From contig NC_058501.1 of assembly GCF_020382885.2 (NCBI RefSeq), positions 11,567,501 to 11,631,500 on the forward strand: DNA of 64,000 bases, written 5' to 3'. Under the pieces are notes generated by a model that searched no databases, was not told the origin of the DNA, and worked only from the letters and a program-made list of their open reading frames with translations. A program made the translations under genes and the position numbers. Origin of the DNA: Scatophagus argus. Taxonomy: Eukaryota > Chordata > Actinopteri > Scatophagidae. Positions 13,101 to 26,400 of this stretch are shown in pieces; the stretch's first letter is position 1; the number at the start of each line of letters is the position of its first letter.

Positions 13101-16100
13101 ATGGCAGGGCAGGTCACCTTAAACGTGAATTCAGCTCATTTTCCGGTATGTACATCATGTGCCTCCTCTGCTGCGACACTTCCATCAGTGTAGACTCTTC
13201 CAAAGATATCAAAGAGGCCATGCCACCAAGACCAGTGATGTCCAACCTGGATCTTTGAGCTTGACTGTAAATATAAGACAGCACTCAGCTGTAATCTGTT
13301 TTGTTATCCAAACAGAAAAAGTTTTGACAGTATAAGCAAAGTGTACTGGGAAGATGTTATAATTATCACATTTCTATAACCGCAAATATTTCTGTTTTCT
13401 GCGAGTCTCTTCGTGAGTTTCATATTGACAAGTGCAGCGTCTGCTTTTTTTAATCCCTGGTTGAAGACGGCAAGAATGTGAGAGCCCCATCTGCTATTTT
13501 AGTCAGCCCTGGCCTTGCGAGACTGCTGTCTTTTGAAAACGAATGTTAATGGATCTCTCTTTGGCCTGTTTTGCCACAATGTTAACATATCTGCGTTGTG
13601 TCATAATGGGTTTCCCTTGTGACATCTCGAATGAAAATCAGATACCTCAGAGGTCGCAAAGGAAATTTGAGCTGGAAATTTTGTCTGCAGTCTTGATCTA
13701 ACATAGCCATACATGCTGCTTGTTGGCTAACGCAGAATGAAGCGACCAGCTTTATTAGGGGAAGTGCGCTTGTTGCAAGTTATAGGTTTAATACATACAT
13801 ATTTTAGATTCTTTGCAAGTTCTGATATCTGGCTTATTTAACTCTTCTGTTGTTTATGTGCAGAACAGTTTATCAAAGCTGTTACTATCAGCATGATGTT
13901 TTGGGCTACCTTTGTTTCCTTTTGACTACATTTTTCTTGACTAGCAACATAAGGCATACTCCCAGATGAAAGCATAGAGATGACTCATGCGTCAAGAATT
14001 TGTTTATACCTTTGCTTTCCTCAAGTGTGAATATTTACTGCACTGAAGTTTTGAGTGTCACACCCCATAACACATCTTATCCTGTGTCACCAGCACCTGT
14101 TTTATGAGGAACATACAGTACTGTCCCTGTCTCTAGCTTCTTCTCTTCCTTCTTCAATTCTCCCTCTCTCAGCACCTGTGTTAGTGGAAGCATAGTATAC
14201 ATACCAGACATACTTTAGGTCTCAATGGGCCATATTCATCCATGTCTCTCACTGTGTCTGTGTCTGTGTCTGTGTGTGTGCGCGTGCATGCACACGCCTG
14301 TCTAGCTGTCTTACTACCAACATCTGCTGAGCCTTTCCCTCTCTTTTTGAATTTCAAATGCACCAAATTGCTTTCTTTTTCTTTTTCTTTTTCATGTGTT
14401 TTTTCATGTTTTTTTTTTCTTTGGTCTGCCAGAGCTGTTTTTTACATTACCATAGCTTGTTTTAGTCTGTTTCAGACAGACACACACAGTCATATTTCAA
14501 CAAACTAATGGATAACATGATCTATTGAAATACCTCTTCTCTTGGCTGAAGCCTAGTTTATTGTGTCAGACTAAGTCTTCAGGTGACCAGACACGTAGGG
14601 TTTTGGTTTTCATCACACTCCCTCGCATGGTGTTTGAGTTGGTGGGAGGTTTTCCTGAGCTACATTATGAAACTGTTTTTTTTCTTTTCTCCATGTGTGT
14701 CCACTTGTCTTTGAAGCTGCTCTATCTCTCCTTCCTCCTCATAAATGCACTCAGATCTCTGCTGTTTGGCTCTGTGAAGCATCACAAATTACTGCCACAG
14801 CACATGAAATCAACAAGAAACCAGCATCCATCTACTGTACATGCTGCAGTATGGATGCAATACACACTGTGGTTAAACTCAGACACCAGTGGAGACTGGA
14901 GCATATGTCAATGGTTGTGAGAGCTATTGTCTTACTCACCAACTGTAGAAAGGTTCACATGTTTTCAATTAGAGGAAGGAATTCTGCAAATGTGAATGAA
15001 GGAGAACTACGTGTCTCCTTTCATTTGTTAGCATTTCTATTCTGTTTGAATAGTAATATCTGTAATTTTTTTCTCTCTTCCAGTTCTTCGTCTCCTCCCA
15101 ATCAGACGACATGTACTTAGAGGGCCAAACGTCAGGTGACCTCCCTATAGATGATGAAGATGGTGAAATCGATGGCTCAGGGTCTGGATCCGGAGACTAC
15201 AGTAAGAGGACCACTGTTTTTTTGTTTTGTAATTGTTTTGCTTTGTTATTTCTATTAATGGAAATAGTTTTGGTTGCAATGTTTAGTTTTAGAAAATACA
15301 TAACTGAAGGATTCACAAATACATTGTGATTTTTTTGAGTAAAATTAATACAGAGTTTAAATGAATCTTGCGCATTTGCCATAATGTAATCAGTCTTTAA
15401 AGACAGTTACTTTTAAAAATGTTTTCCCTCATTAGGGTGTGTTTCCCACTCTTCTGTCTGTCTGCTCATGTACACATGTCAGACAAATGAGCAATACGCA
15501 TACTGTAGACACACATGTTTGAATATTCAGACACAGAAGCGCTCACCCACAATGTGCCAGATGTTTGTCCTGAGGTGATGTGGAGTAACCCAGGTGAGGT
15601 TTTATTGAGAGTACACAGATGTCAAATTACTTTCTGCCTTTATTGTCAGTGACTCACCTTTATGTCCTCAGTGAATCATGTGTTGAAACATTTATTTCAT
15701 TCAGAACATTCGGTGGGATTGCAATATAAATTGGATTAGTTTAAACTCTATTAAGTTTTATTATAGCATTATCATACATTGCTTTCCTCCTGCATGATAA
15801 TGTTTAAGAAACGCCCTAAGAGCACATATTAAGACTGCGTCACTGTACTGCACAAACAGTATATCTTCAAACTGTTGGCTTTCCTTGAACTGAGAAAAAC
15901 TGCCCCTTTTTTGACAATTAATTTTTCAGAAAAGCCAATGGATTTTTTTAAAAATTATTTCTTTTATGAAGTAGTAGAATATTCTCAGCCTGTAGACACA
16001 CATAAACATTTAATCTTTCAGTTTATTTGAAAATGCCATATGCAAGGATTTCTTTGAACAGCACTGATTCAAAACTAGGTCCAAAATTGGTAAATGGTGT

Positions 16101-17465
16101 TAGGTTGAAAGCAAAATCAGAATTTAGTATAAATTTCTGCTCATTTTCCTATCGCAGCTTTCACTGACTTGACAAATCAAAAGGAGAAACTCCTGAGGTT
16201 CCACAACTTCTCCAGGACCACAGTCTCAAAAGAAATGGTTCCAAGTCAACCACAGCCAACAGCAGACTCTCCTCACAACCCACCAACCACAGCAGCAGAC
16301 AGCCAGGATGAACCAACCACAGTGAAGGACACCAAGAAAACTCCATTCATAATCCCTGGTGGGGACAGCGTGGATGAGGAGGTAGAATATCTCTTTTCCC
16401 CTTTATACAAATCCTTATCTCAAAATTACTATGTGTTTATGACGTGGGTCTCCAAGAACAACCACTATCAATTTACCGTAAACAATTTAAAAATTTCAAC
16501 CAGATATCACAAATGTCAAGAAATGTCTTTGGATACAATGTACAGACTTGTATCCAACTGCTTTGTTGATGTCTGACATTTTCTCTATGAACCAAAACCT
16601 CAACAAGGTCAAATTCATTATATGAAGTTTGACATGTGGTCTGGTGAGAGTTGCTATAGTGAAAGTGAAACTGGTTGTTACTTTTGCGACATGTATTAAT
16701 AAATACTTAACTAATGCATATATTCTTTCAGGTGCCAAACATTGGTCCAACAGCTGACTGGTTCACACACCATACCAGTCTCAGCTCTACCAGCATGCCT
16801 CCAAGTGAAACCACCACCACCAAATTCAATATAGACATCAGTGTAACCAAAAATACCAACCAGGACCATGTCTCGACACCCAAAAACGCTGGAGATACAA
16901 TCCAGGAGAAAGAGATTGAAAATGAAATTGTGGCCAAAGATGGCAGAGGCAGCAGGATGTATGAGATCAACAGTCCTGAAGAGGTCACCTCAGAGAACTT
17001 GTGGGAGAGGACAGAAGTGCTGGCAGGTAAGGACAGATTTCCACTAGGCTTTATTGCATCTTTATTGTACCCACATTTCCAATTTAGTGCACTGCAATGA
17101 GAATTTGACAGCTACCAGTAAACTAAACGGATAAAGGTTTTGGTGATAAAGCAGATGTAAAATTTGCAAGCAGTTGTTTCTACCAATGCCAAGCACTTGT
17201 GGAAAATTGATATTCAGATTTTTGATTTTTTTTTTTTTTTTTTTTTTGTAGTAAAGGTGAGGCACAAACTATATTTTGATCTTTTCTTATGCCCTTTCCA
17301 GCGGTGATAGCATGTGGAGTGGTTGGATTCCTCTGTGCTGTTTTCCTCCTCCTCCTCCTTGCATATCGTATGAAGAAGAAGGACGAAGGTAGTTATGACC
17401 TGGGAGACACCAAACTTACCACAACACAGTATCAGAAGGCACCTACCAAGGAGTTCTACGCCTGA
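10155..17465 (+). CDS. sdc2: Syndecan-2 (heparan sulfate proteoglycan)
   Basis: This is a type I cell-surface proteoglycan that binds growth factors and matrix through heparan sulfate chains. Five exons join in phase: 10155-10214, 15084-15201, 16158-16381, 16732-17026 and 17302-17465, for about 286 residues (human about 201). Exon 1 is a signal peptide. Exon 2 carries acidic residues and serial Ser-Gly sites ([12 protein letters not shown]) for chain attachment. Exons 3-4 are a Thr/Ser/Pro-rich spacer. The membrane-proximal ERTEVLAAVIA leads into a single helix and a cytoplasmic tail with the C1 region ([13 protein letters not shown]), a variable region and C2 ending in EFYA, a type II PDZ ligand. 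The tail ending [10 protein letters not shown] and its variable region favour syndecan-2 over syndecan-4. Intron 1 is about 4.9 kb. The ectodomain is longer than mammalian, mostly through exon 3. Confidence 0.93.
10215..15083. other. Intron 1 of sdc2, no gene seen
   Basis: Contains a TG-rich microsatellite at about 10990-11028 and a T/TG-rich tract at about 14240-14295. Overlapping open frames of 120-140 residues near 12.7 and 14.5-15.1 kb lack any recognisable motif or conserved composition and are treated as chance. Confidence 0.6.
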
Positions 17466-20400
17466 ACCGACCAGTAGGAACTTTAAATGGAGTTTGTCTC
17501 CTCCCAATCAGGACTGAGAATGGATCTATAAACACAATTCCTCTATGAGTTTGAAGTTTGACGCCAAGCACCTCTGTTTTTCTGCAGAGCTCCCTCCTTT
17601 TTTCTTTCATCTTTGCCACCTTTCTCCTGTGCTGCCTTCTCACATCTATATATGTTCAGCATTTGTGAAGAAGAGGTTATAAGAGAACAAATAACACAAT
17701 TAAAATACATCCTTATCATTCCATTCTAAGGAGGGAGTCACACATTAAACATTCTAAGTTTTAAGAAAGGAAACTTTGCTTTAATATTAGGACAGTAAAC
17801 ACAGTAAACTGTGCCTTTACACCCACGTTATTTCTGAAAGCTGAACCACACGGGGCTGGACTTTGTTCTGCTTCACAGACGAATTGATTGCAGAGCTGCT
17901 GCCTTAAACTATCCCTTATTAGCTTAGCCTTATTTTACATACATTGAGCAAGTTTGAAGAAGCATTTGAGAAATAATACCATTGGGATTAGTATTACAAA
18001 AGGCCTATAAAAATTGAAACCCTTTATTAGAGGTCAGATTTGCTCTGTTAGTTAACCTTTTTTGATTGTTACATTTCATTTTCCGTATGCTTTTTTTGCT
18101 GAATTGAAGATTCTTTTTGTTGTTATGAGGAATGAATATATGATTTTCATATGCTGTCCAGTATTGGTATGAGAGATTTTTGTTACTCTGCAGGTACATG
18201 TTTTTTTTTTTCATAGATATTTGACACTTACAGAACTGAACAAAATATAGATGTACTTTATTTGTTTTTTGATTTTTTTTTTTTTTTCAAATAATTTTTA
18301 GTTGCCTTTTCAATGTTTTGATGTTTAGAGATTATATTTCTGTAAGCCATTTTTTGAAAGGAGGTTTCAGTCTTTTCTTTCTATTCATACAGCGATGGTA
18401 GCCTTAAGTAGGTGACAATCCCTCAACCTTGCATCTGTCCAACATTAAGTAATATTTTCAAAACTGTTTTATTCAGTGACTCTGCACAGCAAGCATGTTG
18501 GACAGGATTGCTAAGGTAGAGCCAAGACCAAGGACTATAATTCAGAAACCGTAGAAGTGACCAACATTTTCTGACGATAGCCAAAGCACATTCCTTTCTG
18601 AATCTCAACTGTATACAGCTACAATAGCAGGTTTGAACTTAAAGGGACAAGTACAATTTATAGAGTCAGGACTTTTTCACTCAGCAGGGTTGGAGAGTTA
18701 AAATGCAGTCAATTATAGCTGACTGTTCAGTTCTCAAATGCGATAAAGCAATCTAACTGACTGGATTATGCCAAATCAGGAATTTATCCACTTTCTTTTT
18801 AGTTAGTTAAATACTATTCTGAATGTAAGCAGGTTTTTAACACAATTCCTTAATATTGGTCTTTACCTCAACCAGCCAGCCAAAGAAGCAGGGGAACTTT
18901 TTAGAGACCTTTAGAAAGGAGACATTTAACTGCAGTGACAACAGTGTGGTATTCCCTTTTGATAACACATTCTTTTTTACTTGTATACACCCTATTAAGT
19001 ATATATACATGTATTAGTGAAAATATCGGGGATTCGCCTCATGTGTCATTTCTGAATGAATTTTAGCCAGCTGCACACTGCTTATTTTGTGTTTTTAAAA
19101 AAACAGTACTTTTTTAGTATTGTTTATTGTTTAGTTTTCTTAGCTTCTTATTGAAATAGGGCAGATGTTTTGAATTAGCTCTGTTACAGTCTTTATGAAA
19201 ATTATCAAATACATTTTAAACCAGCTTAAGTTATCAACATGATTGTGATCAGTGGTTGATACATACAGAGAGGTGGTTAAACTAACAGTAGAACTGACCT
19301 CTACCAATATGTTGTCATTGAAATTGTTTTCACACTGTTTCATTTCTGTTGCTCTGCCTTTGTTGACTTTGAATTTAATATTGCATAACAAACGTTAAAT
19401 TCTTCCTGTGTCAAAGGTCACTGCCCCTATATGTTTCAAGAGTTGTAGTAGAATTTTTTATTTCTGTTAACGGTTTGATTCCCTTCGTGAGGCAACCGGA
19501 AAGCAGTCAAATTTTTTTTGGTGTGACGCTGCATTTATCTTTTGTCCTTTAGTTGAGGCTACTTAGTGTTTACAAGATATAAATTCCTATGCCATAGTAG
19601 AAAAAAACTATTTTAGAGCTAATCTATTTTTGACCTGAATGCAAGCGCAGACTACCTATTCACTATGGATGGAATAAACAGGACAATCTCATCACTAACC
19701 CACTGTGACTTAACTGTTGATAACGTGAAATTTGTTGGGCACTTGAATCCTCAGAACCTCAACAAAGCAACACATTGTATGAATTTATTTTCAGTGCTCT
19801 GACAGGATTACTGTTGTGGTTTGACCTACCAGCTGCACAAAACCACAACTGTAATAGTTCTGGGGAATATTTTGACAAGTCTGTTTTCAGTACCAACAGA
19901 AATGTCAGAGAAATGTCTGACATAAACCATACCCAAACAGGGTTAAGACAACGGGTTAGCATTTGCTGGCAATGCAGCAAGTGATGGCACACAGTAGCCT
20001 TCTCTTCTAGGACCTCTAAGTTTATACTGTATGTTGATGATACTATAATTTATGTTTAATAATTTATACTTGCTTAGACCATAATCCAGGTTGATGTGTC
20101 AGTGATAAATTGGTAATATACAGTATTTACTCATGGTTGAAGCCTCTTTGTGCCTACTGCTCAGTTTTTGGTGTTTTTGTGTGTTTGACAAGCCTTCGCT
20201 CAATTCATTTTCAGTTTCATCCTCAGTTTTCCTACTATGCTTTTTTCATATGAATGCATTTAATAAATGACTTCAGTAGAATAATAAGTTCTTTGTAAAT
20301 AGCTATTTTGTACCTTTAATTTTCATTTTAATTGACATGAATATGAATTGACCGAAGCACTGATTTTAATAAAACGCCTAAACAATGGAGGGGACCAACC

Positions 20401-20530
20401 AAAGATCTGCTTGGAGATAAAATGGTGACATAAGCACACGAGATGGCCAATAGAGAACTGTGTTGCTGAAATGGTGTATCTTAAAGAGGTTCACTACTGA
20501 ATAAAGTGGCTTTAATGCGATTCTCAAACT
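17466..20530 (+). other. Probable long 3'UTR of sdc2
   Basis: About 3 kb of AT-rich non-coding sequence follows the stop codon. AATAAA motifs occur near 20262 and 20500; the latter (GAATAAAGTGG) is the most distal good candidate. Mammalian syndecan-2 messages also have long 3'UTRs, so this assignment is reasonable but inferred. Confidence 0.5.
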
Positions 20531-21950
20531 GGCTGTCTGTCTGGCTGCTTTTTCTTTTTTTTTTGGCATTGGGGACTAGACTGAATATAAGAGAATACAT
20601 TCCTTCTTTATTCTTGTACATATAGCACAGCAGGACAGGACAGTATTTCTCTCAACAGCGTGTATGCTAATGTTCAACCACATTGCCCTTTTACTTCCCT
20701 TTTTCCCAGCCTTTCAAACTGTACTTATTGACCACTTGTCTCATGAAGCCTGTCACAATATCAGATTTTCACTACACAATTATCATTGTCAAAAGAATTA
20801 ACATAATATCATGATCTCTGTATAAAGTTTTAGATATACTATCAGGCAAATTACACATAAAATACAAATGTAGGGAGGAGGAGAGTCTGTAACTATAGAA
20901 AGAAACAATTATACTTCATGAACATGAAAAAGCAACCAGAAGAACTGATCAACAAAAGATTCACAAAGTCTAACATCTATTTACATGAAGATGTTATCAA
21001 TATTTTATTCTTTAAATATGATGGTTATTGCCGATACAGTTGCATTGTGACACCCATGTTTTTCACTGTATTTGAGAAGCTCTTTGTGGTCATAAGCTTG
21101 TGATTTCTTGTCAGTGTTGTGTATTTACTGTGTGAAAACAGGCAAAATAAGGCCAGATTCTTTAGGAAGTCCTGCATTCTGCAGAAGTTCAGAGTGTCAG
21201 CATTGTCAGTAGCTCTGACAGGATATTTGGAGTTCGCAAAGAGCTATTGCCTGTGGTGTCTCAGATGTGCCTGCATTGAAAGGTCAGTTGCAGGCAAAAG
21301 CACTGAGTTGCAGCTTTCGTTCCGCTGTGCTCTTGCATAGTAGCACAGAAAAACATTTCCTCCCAGCCATAACAAACATCATCTTACAAATGAAGGTGCC
21401 AGAAAAAGTTTTCAAACTACCATGTTAAACCAAGCCAGCAGCATGCAATTGTGCCAAATGGTCAGATGTTTTCCAAACTATGATGATGCAGAGAAGAAAG
21501 CTCAAATGGAAAAGGAGACAGTCAAAAGGGAGACTGCAGGGTGACATACAGGAAGATGGTGAATGTCTTATATTATTATGGAAAAATCAAATGGCTTAAA
21601 GCAAACAGAAGTTGAATTCCTGTATATAAATTCATATAAATATAGTAATAAACTAGAGTGGATAAGTAAACTGATTCAGTCTGACCCTTCTCATAGGGTG
21701 AATGATGATTCCTGCAGAAGAATGCAAAATACAGTAATGGTAGAGAAGGATGGTGTGGATACAGTACATTCCAATCATTGGACATCTTTTTGGCAGCTAA
21801 AATGGTTGACAGGCACATATGAAATTATCACAAGAAGACATGTTAGATAAAATTTCCCCATCAAATACTTAATAATTTGGTTACTGTGTAAGTGTTCTTA
21901 GTTGATTTCTTCAATTAAATAGTCAAAGTCTGAGCACAACAGTTCATACA
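20531..21950. other. Intergenic DNA between sdc2 and cpq
   Basis: No coding exon, RNA gene or recognisable element was found apart from the retrotransposon-like fragment that begins just to the right. Confidence 0.5.
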
Positions 21951-21957
21951 TCTGGCT

Positions 21958-22310
21958 GTGTTGTTTCCTTGGAAAGAGGTATCCGGCTCTGCAGCTGCAC
22001 TTTACACTGCTCTATCTCTATTAAACATGCTCCCACTCTTCCATGCATTGGTGAGGAAAGCCAGTCCAGAGATCGGTCTGGAGCTGGACAGCCCGGAGTC
22101 AGTGGCTGAGAGGATCAGGAACAAGCTCAGAGTCATTCTGGTTAAGCCAGTTAACCCTCTGCATGACGAGCTGTGACAGCTCAGTCAGCCGCCGACTCAA
22201 AGCAGGACAGGGCGCTTTAGATGCTCATTTGTGCCCACTGCAATCAGACTGTTTAACATGAGTGGAAACAAAATTCAGTATAGTCTTTACCTTCTATGGT
22301 GTCAGATATA
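21958..22310 (+). mobile_element. Retrotransposon-like coding fragment (LINE 3' end)
   Basis: An open frame (start 21958, stop at 22174-22176) has a coding look: SPESVAERIRNKL, VKPVNPLHDEL. Read through the stop it continues with RFRCSFVPTAIRLFN, which resembles the terminal motif of fish LINE ORF2 proteins (R-R-SF-P-AIRLFN). It is interrupted and isolated, so it is probably a 5'-truncated, decayed insertion. The family was not determined. Confidence 0.4.
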
Positions 22311-22599
22311 AACATAAAACATAATCCTGAAAACACATCTCTCTGACCCTAATTATTAAATGATTAATGCTGGTGTTGGCTGGAAGTGCTGGCTTTGAGA
22401 GTTTGTCATGATTTTCCCAAACAGCCTGGAACTATAAATCTATGTGTGTTTAGCTAAATGCTTAATTGTAACAGTCTTTGCTACTTGTCACTTCTGAGCA
22501 ATTTAAATAAATGTATTAACACAGTTTTACCACATGAAACCTTGTTCAGCATCTGTAGTTGCAGTTTAGTTTACTAAATTTAACTGCTGAGTATATTTG

Positions 22600-23010
22600 T
22601 AGCGATGGCGCTTTTATTGTGAAAACAGTGAAACCGGAAGTTTACTCTCGTTTGGCACGCTAAAATCACGAGCACGGAAACGGTGTTTACGTTCCGGTGG
22701 TGACTGTGAATGTGTCATTTAAAGTTCTCTTAAAACTGTATAAAGTGTTGTAACGTCAGCGACAGCAAAGACACTAACTTGGCCTGAAGGGTTTGTGTTT
22801 GTTTGCGTTTTCGAATCAAAGTTTATCTTCATTGTATTGTTGGTCTAAAAAACTCTGAACCGCCGTTTCTCTCCGTCCTCAGTTCGTCTGTATTAAAACC
22901 TGATCCGTCTAGTTTAACGATTGCTTGTTGACTTAGAAAGGTTTAACGGTGCAACTGGACAGTTAAACTACTGATGTTGTGGACGTGGCCTGAAAGTGAA
23001 AGTGAAATCT
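22600..23010 (+). promoter_or_regulatory. Probable cpq promoter and non-coding first exon
   Basis: The first coding exon of cpq begins with ATG directly after an acceptor (CCGTAG at 23480-23485), so a 5'UTR exon must lie upstream. This CpG-richer block holds a perfect ETS-type motif ACCGGAAGT at 22633-22641 and a second TTCCGG near 22693. At 22992-23007 it also has GAAAGTGAAAGTGAAA, a match to IRF/ISRE-type elements. Confidence 0.45.
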
Positions 23011-23485
23011 GTAATGTTAGCTAACGTTATGTTACTTCGCGTTATTTTTTGCCCACCCGCGAAGTAGTCGCTTCTGGGAGCTGCGTATGATAAATAACAA
23101 GAGTGTCCTACCTATTTTTTAATATGTCTTTTCACTGAAGTTGAACACTTATTCAGTCATAGAAATAATCCCCAAGATGATGCTGGCAAAGATGAGATGA
23201 TGAGCCTCTGGCATTTCATCGTAGTTGGTGTCCAGAGCCATGTTTGTATGAGGTTACACAGCATTAGGTTTTAGTGGTGCTTTTGAATCTACAATAGAAT
23301 AAATTTGTTATGCTGTTACAGTTTAATCTATCTTGGATAATATCTAAATGACGAGATACCCAACTGTAAATAAAACAGATAACCAGTGAAGTGGTTTGGT
23401 GATACTGTGATGTCTGTCGTTGCCAGTATGAAAACTTGAACCAATGTTGGAATTATAATCACACTGGTGTCTTCTCTGTCCGTAG

Positions 23486-26400
23486 ATGGCTCAGAAAGGT
23501 GGACAGCCCTTCCTCCTGTCCCTCTTCGTGTTTCTCTCCACGCTATCATCTCTGCATGACTGTCACCCTCACCCTGCTCGATACATGAATTCGATGTTTG
23601 CAGCAAGGACCATCTCCTATCATACTGCAGGGAAAGGTAACTCAAATCCTTGTACCTTCAGAAAATGTAGTAAAGGCCTATGTATGGACATCAGGGTGTG
23701 ACTGGGTGTCAATGAACATACCAGTCCAGTTACTGCCCATTGATACTTAAGATAGACTCAGTCATTAATCACAGTTTACTTACTGGTCACTCATATTGTG
23801 TAAGATAGTCACTGTATGTTTATATTGCTTCCTTTATCTATTGTGCATATGATTATTTGTGGCAGATCTTTGTAGAGGTCTTGAATTCTGTGCGTTTAAA
23901 AATATATAATTGCAGTATATTCGCTCATCTATTTAAGTTTCAAAGATACTCCTCTTGGTGCTTGACTCAAAAACTGCTCGAATGGTTTAAAGAGAACTTA
24001 ATTTAGTTTTTGTGTGCTTCTGTGTGTCTCAGACATAGCTGCAGAGGTAGCAGGCTACACTGATGTGGCCAAACAGATTATTGATTTGGCTGTGTCTGGC
24101 GCTGCCCAGAACCGCTCTTACAAACGGCTGACTGACTTCACCGACACCATAGGGAACCGTGTCAGTGGCTCACCCAACCTGGAGATGGCCATCAAATACA
24201 TGTACGGTGCTATGACACAGGATGGGTTGGATGTACATCTGGGTGAGTATACCTTGTTATCTATCTCAGTGGATGCAGGATGTGAATAAGTGTGCAATGA
24301 GAATAACTTGCTGTCATACATTTCACACATTGAGGAATCACTTTAAACAAAGCCTTGTCCTCTGCTAAATGGAACTGCACTTTAGTTTCACCTCTTTCTT
24401 CCTCAGAGCCAGTCAAAATCCCACACTGGGTGAGAGGGAAGGAAAGTGCAGAAATGATTTTGCCTAGGGCCAAAAGTCTGGCTATATTGGGACTGGGTAG
24501 CAGTGTGGGGACACCACCTGAAGGTAAAGACTATATTGAATATAATCATGACTGTCATCCTCTTTCCTTTTACATCTCACTGCCTCACTCTTATCTTTCC
24601 AGGCATCGAGGCAGAAGTGTTGGTTGTAAAGTCTTTTGAGGAACTGAAGTATAGAGCCAGTGAGGCTGTAGGGAGGATCGTGGTCTTTAACCAGCCATTC
24701 ATCAGCTACGGGGAGACTGTGGCTTACCGTGCTTATGGCGCCTCTCAGGCAGCCAGAGTGGGAGCTGTGGCCACACTCATTCGATCTATTACGCCATTTT
24801 CTATTAACAGGTATTTATCTATATTTCTAATTAGATGGGACGTCTATGAACATTACAGTTAAGTCTTGCTGAAGGGCCTATCGGTCTGATATTTGATCCT
24901 GAACTTCTCAGGTGTAATAAAGGTTTAATCTGAAGATTCACAGGTCTCATTCTTTGTGCCCTCCTCTTAAGTCCCCATACAGGTTGGCAGGACTACCAAG
25001 ATGGAGTGAGGTGCATCCCTACAGCCTGTATCACTGTTGAGGACGCTGAGCTGATGTGGCGTATGGCACAGAGGGGACAGAAGATTGTGGTCAGACTTAT
25101 AATGGGAGCAAAGACTCTGCCAGATGCCGACTCCTTCAACACAGTGGCTGAGATAAAAGGCTGGCAACACCCTGAGCAGGTATGACACCTACCTGTCTGA
25201 AGTTTTTATTTATGTATCTTATCATCTTCCTTTTTCCAGTCTTTTAATGGCAGGGGAAATCTTTGTGGGTAGGCTTTCCAATGAACTCTGTAGGAATTAG
25301 ATGTTCTGAAGGAAGGCTCTATCTACATTCTTGTCTCTCTCTTAATTAGTCTTTCTGTCTTTTCCTCAATTTGGTGGGCTGAGAAAGGAGTGGTGTAGCC
25401 TCTTTTTCCCAGCTACAGATATTCCCACAGCTGTTTAGTCTGGTCTGTTTAGTTTGCCAGTGTGTGTGTGTGTGTGTGTGTGTGAGTGAGTGTGAGTGAT
25501 CCAGTCTTTCCAGAAAGTGCTGAGCCTCAGTTGAAAATGAGGATTTCAGTTTTGGTCAGAGTAAATGGCTTTCTATGGAAGCACATGCCTTGTGTAAACA
25601 AACTATTCGGCTTAATTATGTTTTTTTGGATGTGTTTGAAAAAGTCTAGTTTTTCACTGCAATTAGAAACAGCTTCTTAGGAAAATTCCTGAGAAATGCC
25701 TCAGCATTAGTGTTCTATTTTCAATAAGTCCCCAAACTCTGACCCTATGAAGGTACTTAGAGAAATTACAACAATCCAAAGCTTTTTTTTTCCGTTTTTT
25801 TAACTGCATTTTTTTCTATTCTATTGTACAGTCCTGTCAAAATTAACATATCCTTTTATGGTATGTGTAGAGTTGTGATTTGTGAATACCTTAATGCAAT
25901 CATGCATGAAACTACTAAGTCAGTAGGGATAGACAGCGTAGCTTAGTAGGGACAGTAACCTACAAATAGGATAAAATAATCTGATTCCAGAATACATTGT
26001 GTGAATAGGGTTATTGTGGGTATTGTGTGTCATGCATCATAGACAGGCTGTTTGTCTGTTGTGGGATGAACACATAGGCGAACACATGTGCCACGTTACC
26101 AGTTTTGTTTTTCACTATTAGACTTCTCAGTCATAGGAAAAAATGGCAAAATATGCCCTGCAGTGTGTCAGAAAGCTATCACTGCACAAAGCAAACACAT
26201 TACATGACCAGACTTCCAACTTTGCAGTTCAGTATCACACAATGTCACACACAGTTCCTTGGTATGCTTGTGGATAAGGACACAGGCATGTTTAGCAGGT
26301 AGAACCTGATGAGCAGATAAGGTGTTGCTGCACAAACCTTGCATGCAGGTGCCCTGTTTGCAGGAAAAGGAGTAAGATGCCCCTGAATAAATCCCACTAT

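Noticed and set aside
14525-15120. Two overlapping plus-strand frames of 131 and 141 codons before sdc2 exon 2.
   Set aside because: They lie in sdc2 intron 1, overlap each other, run into the polypyrimidine tract of the acceptor and show no domain or codon signature.
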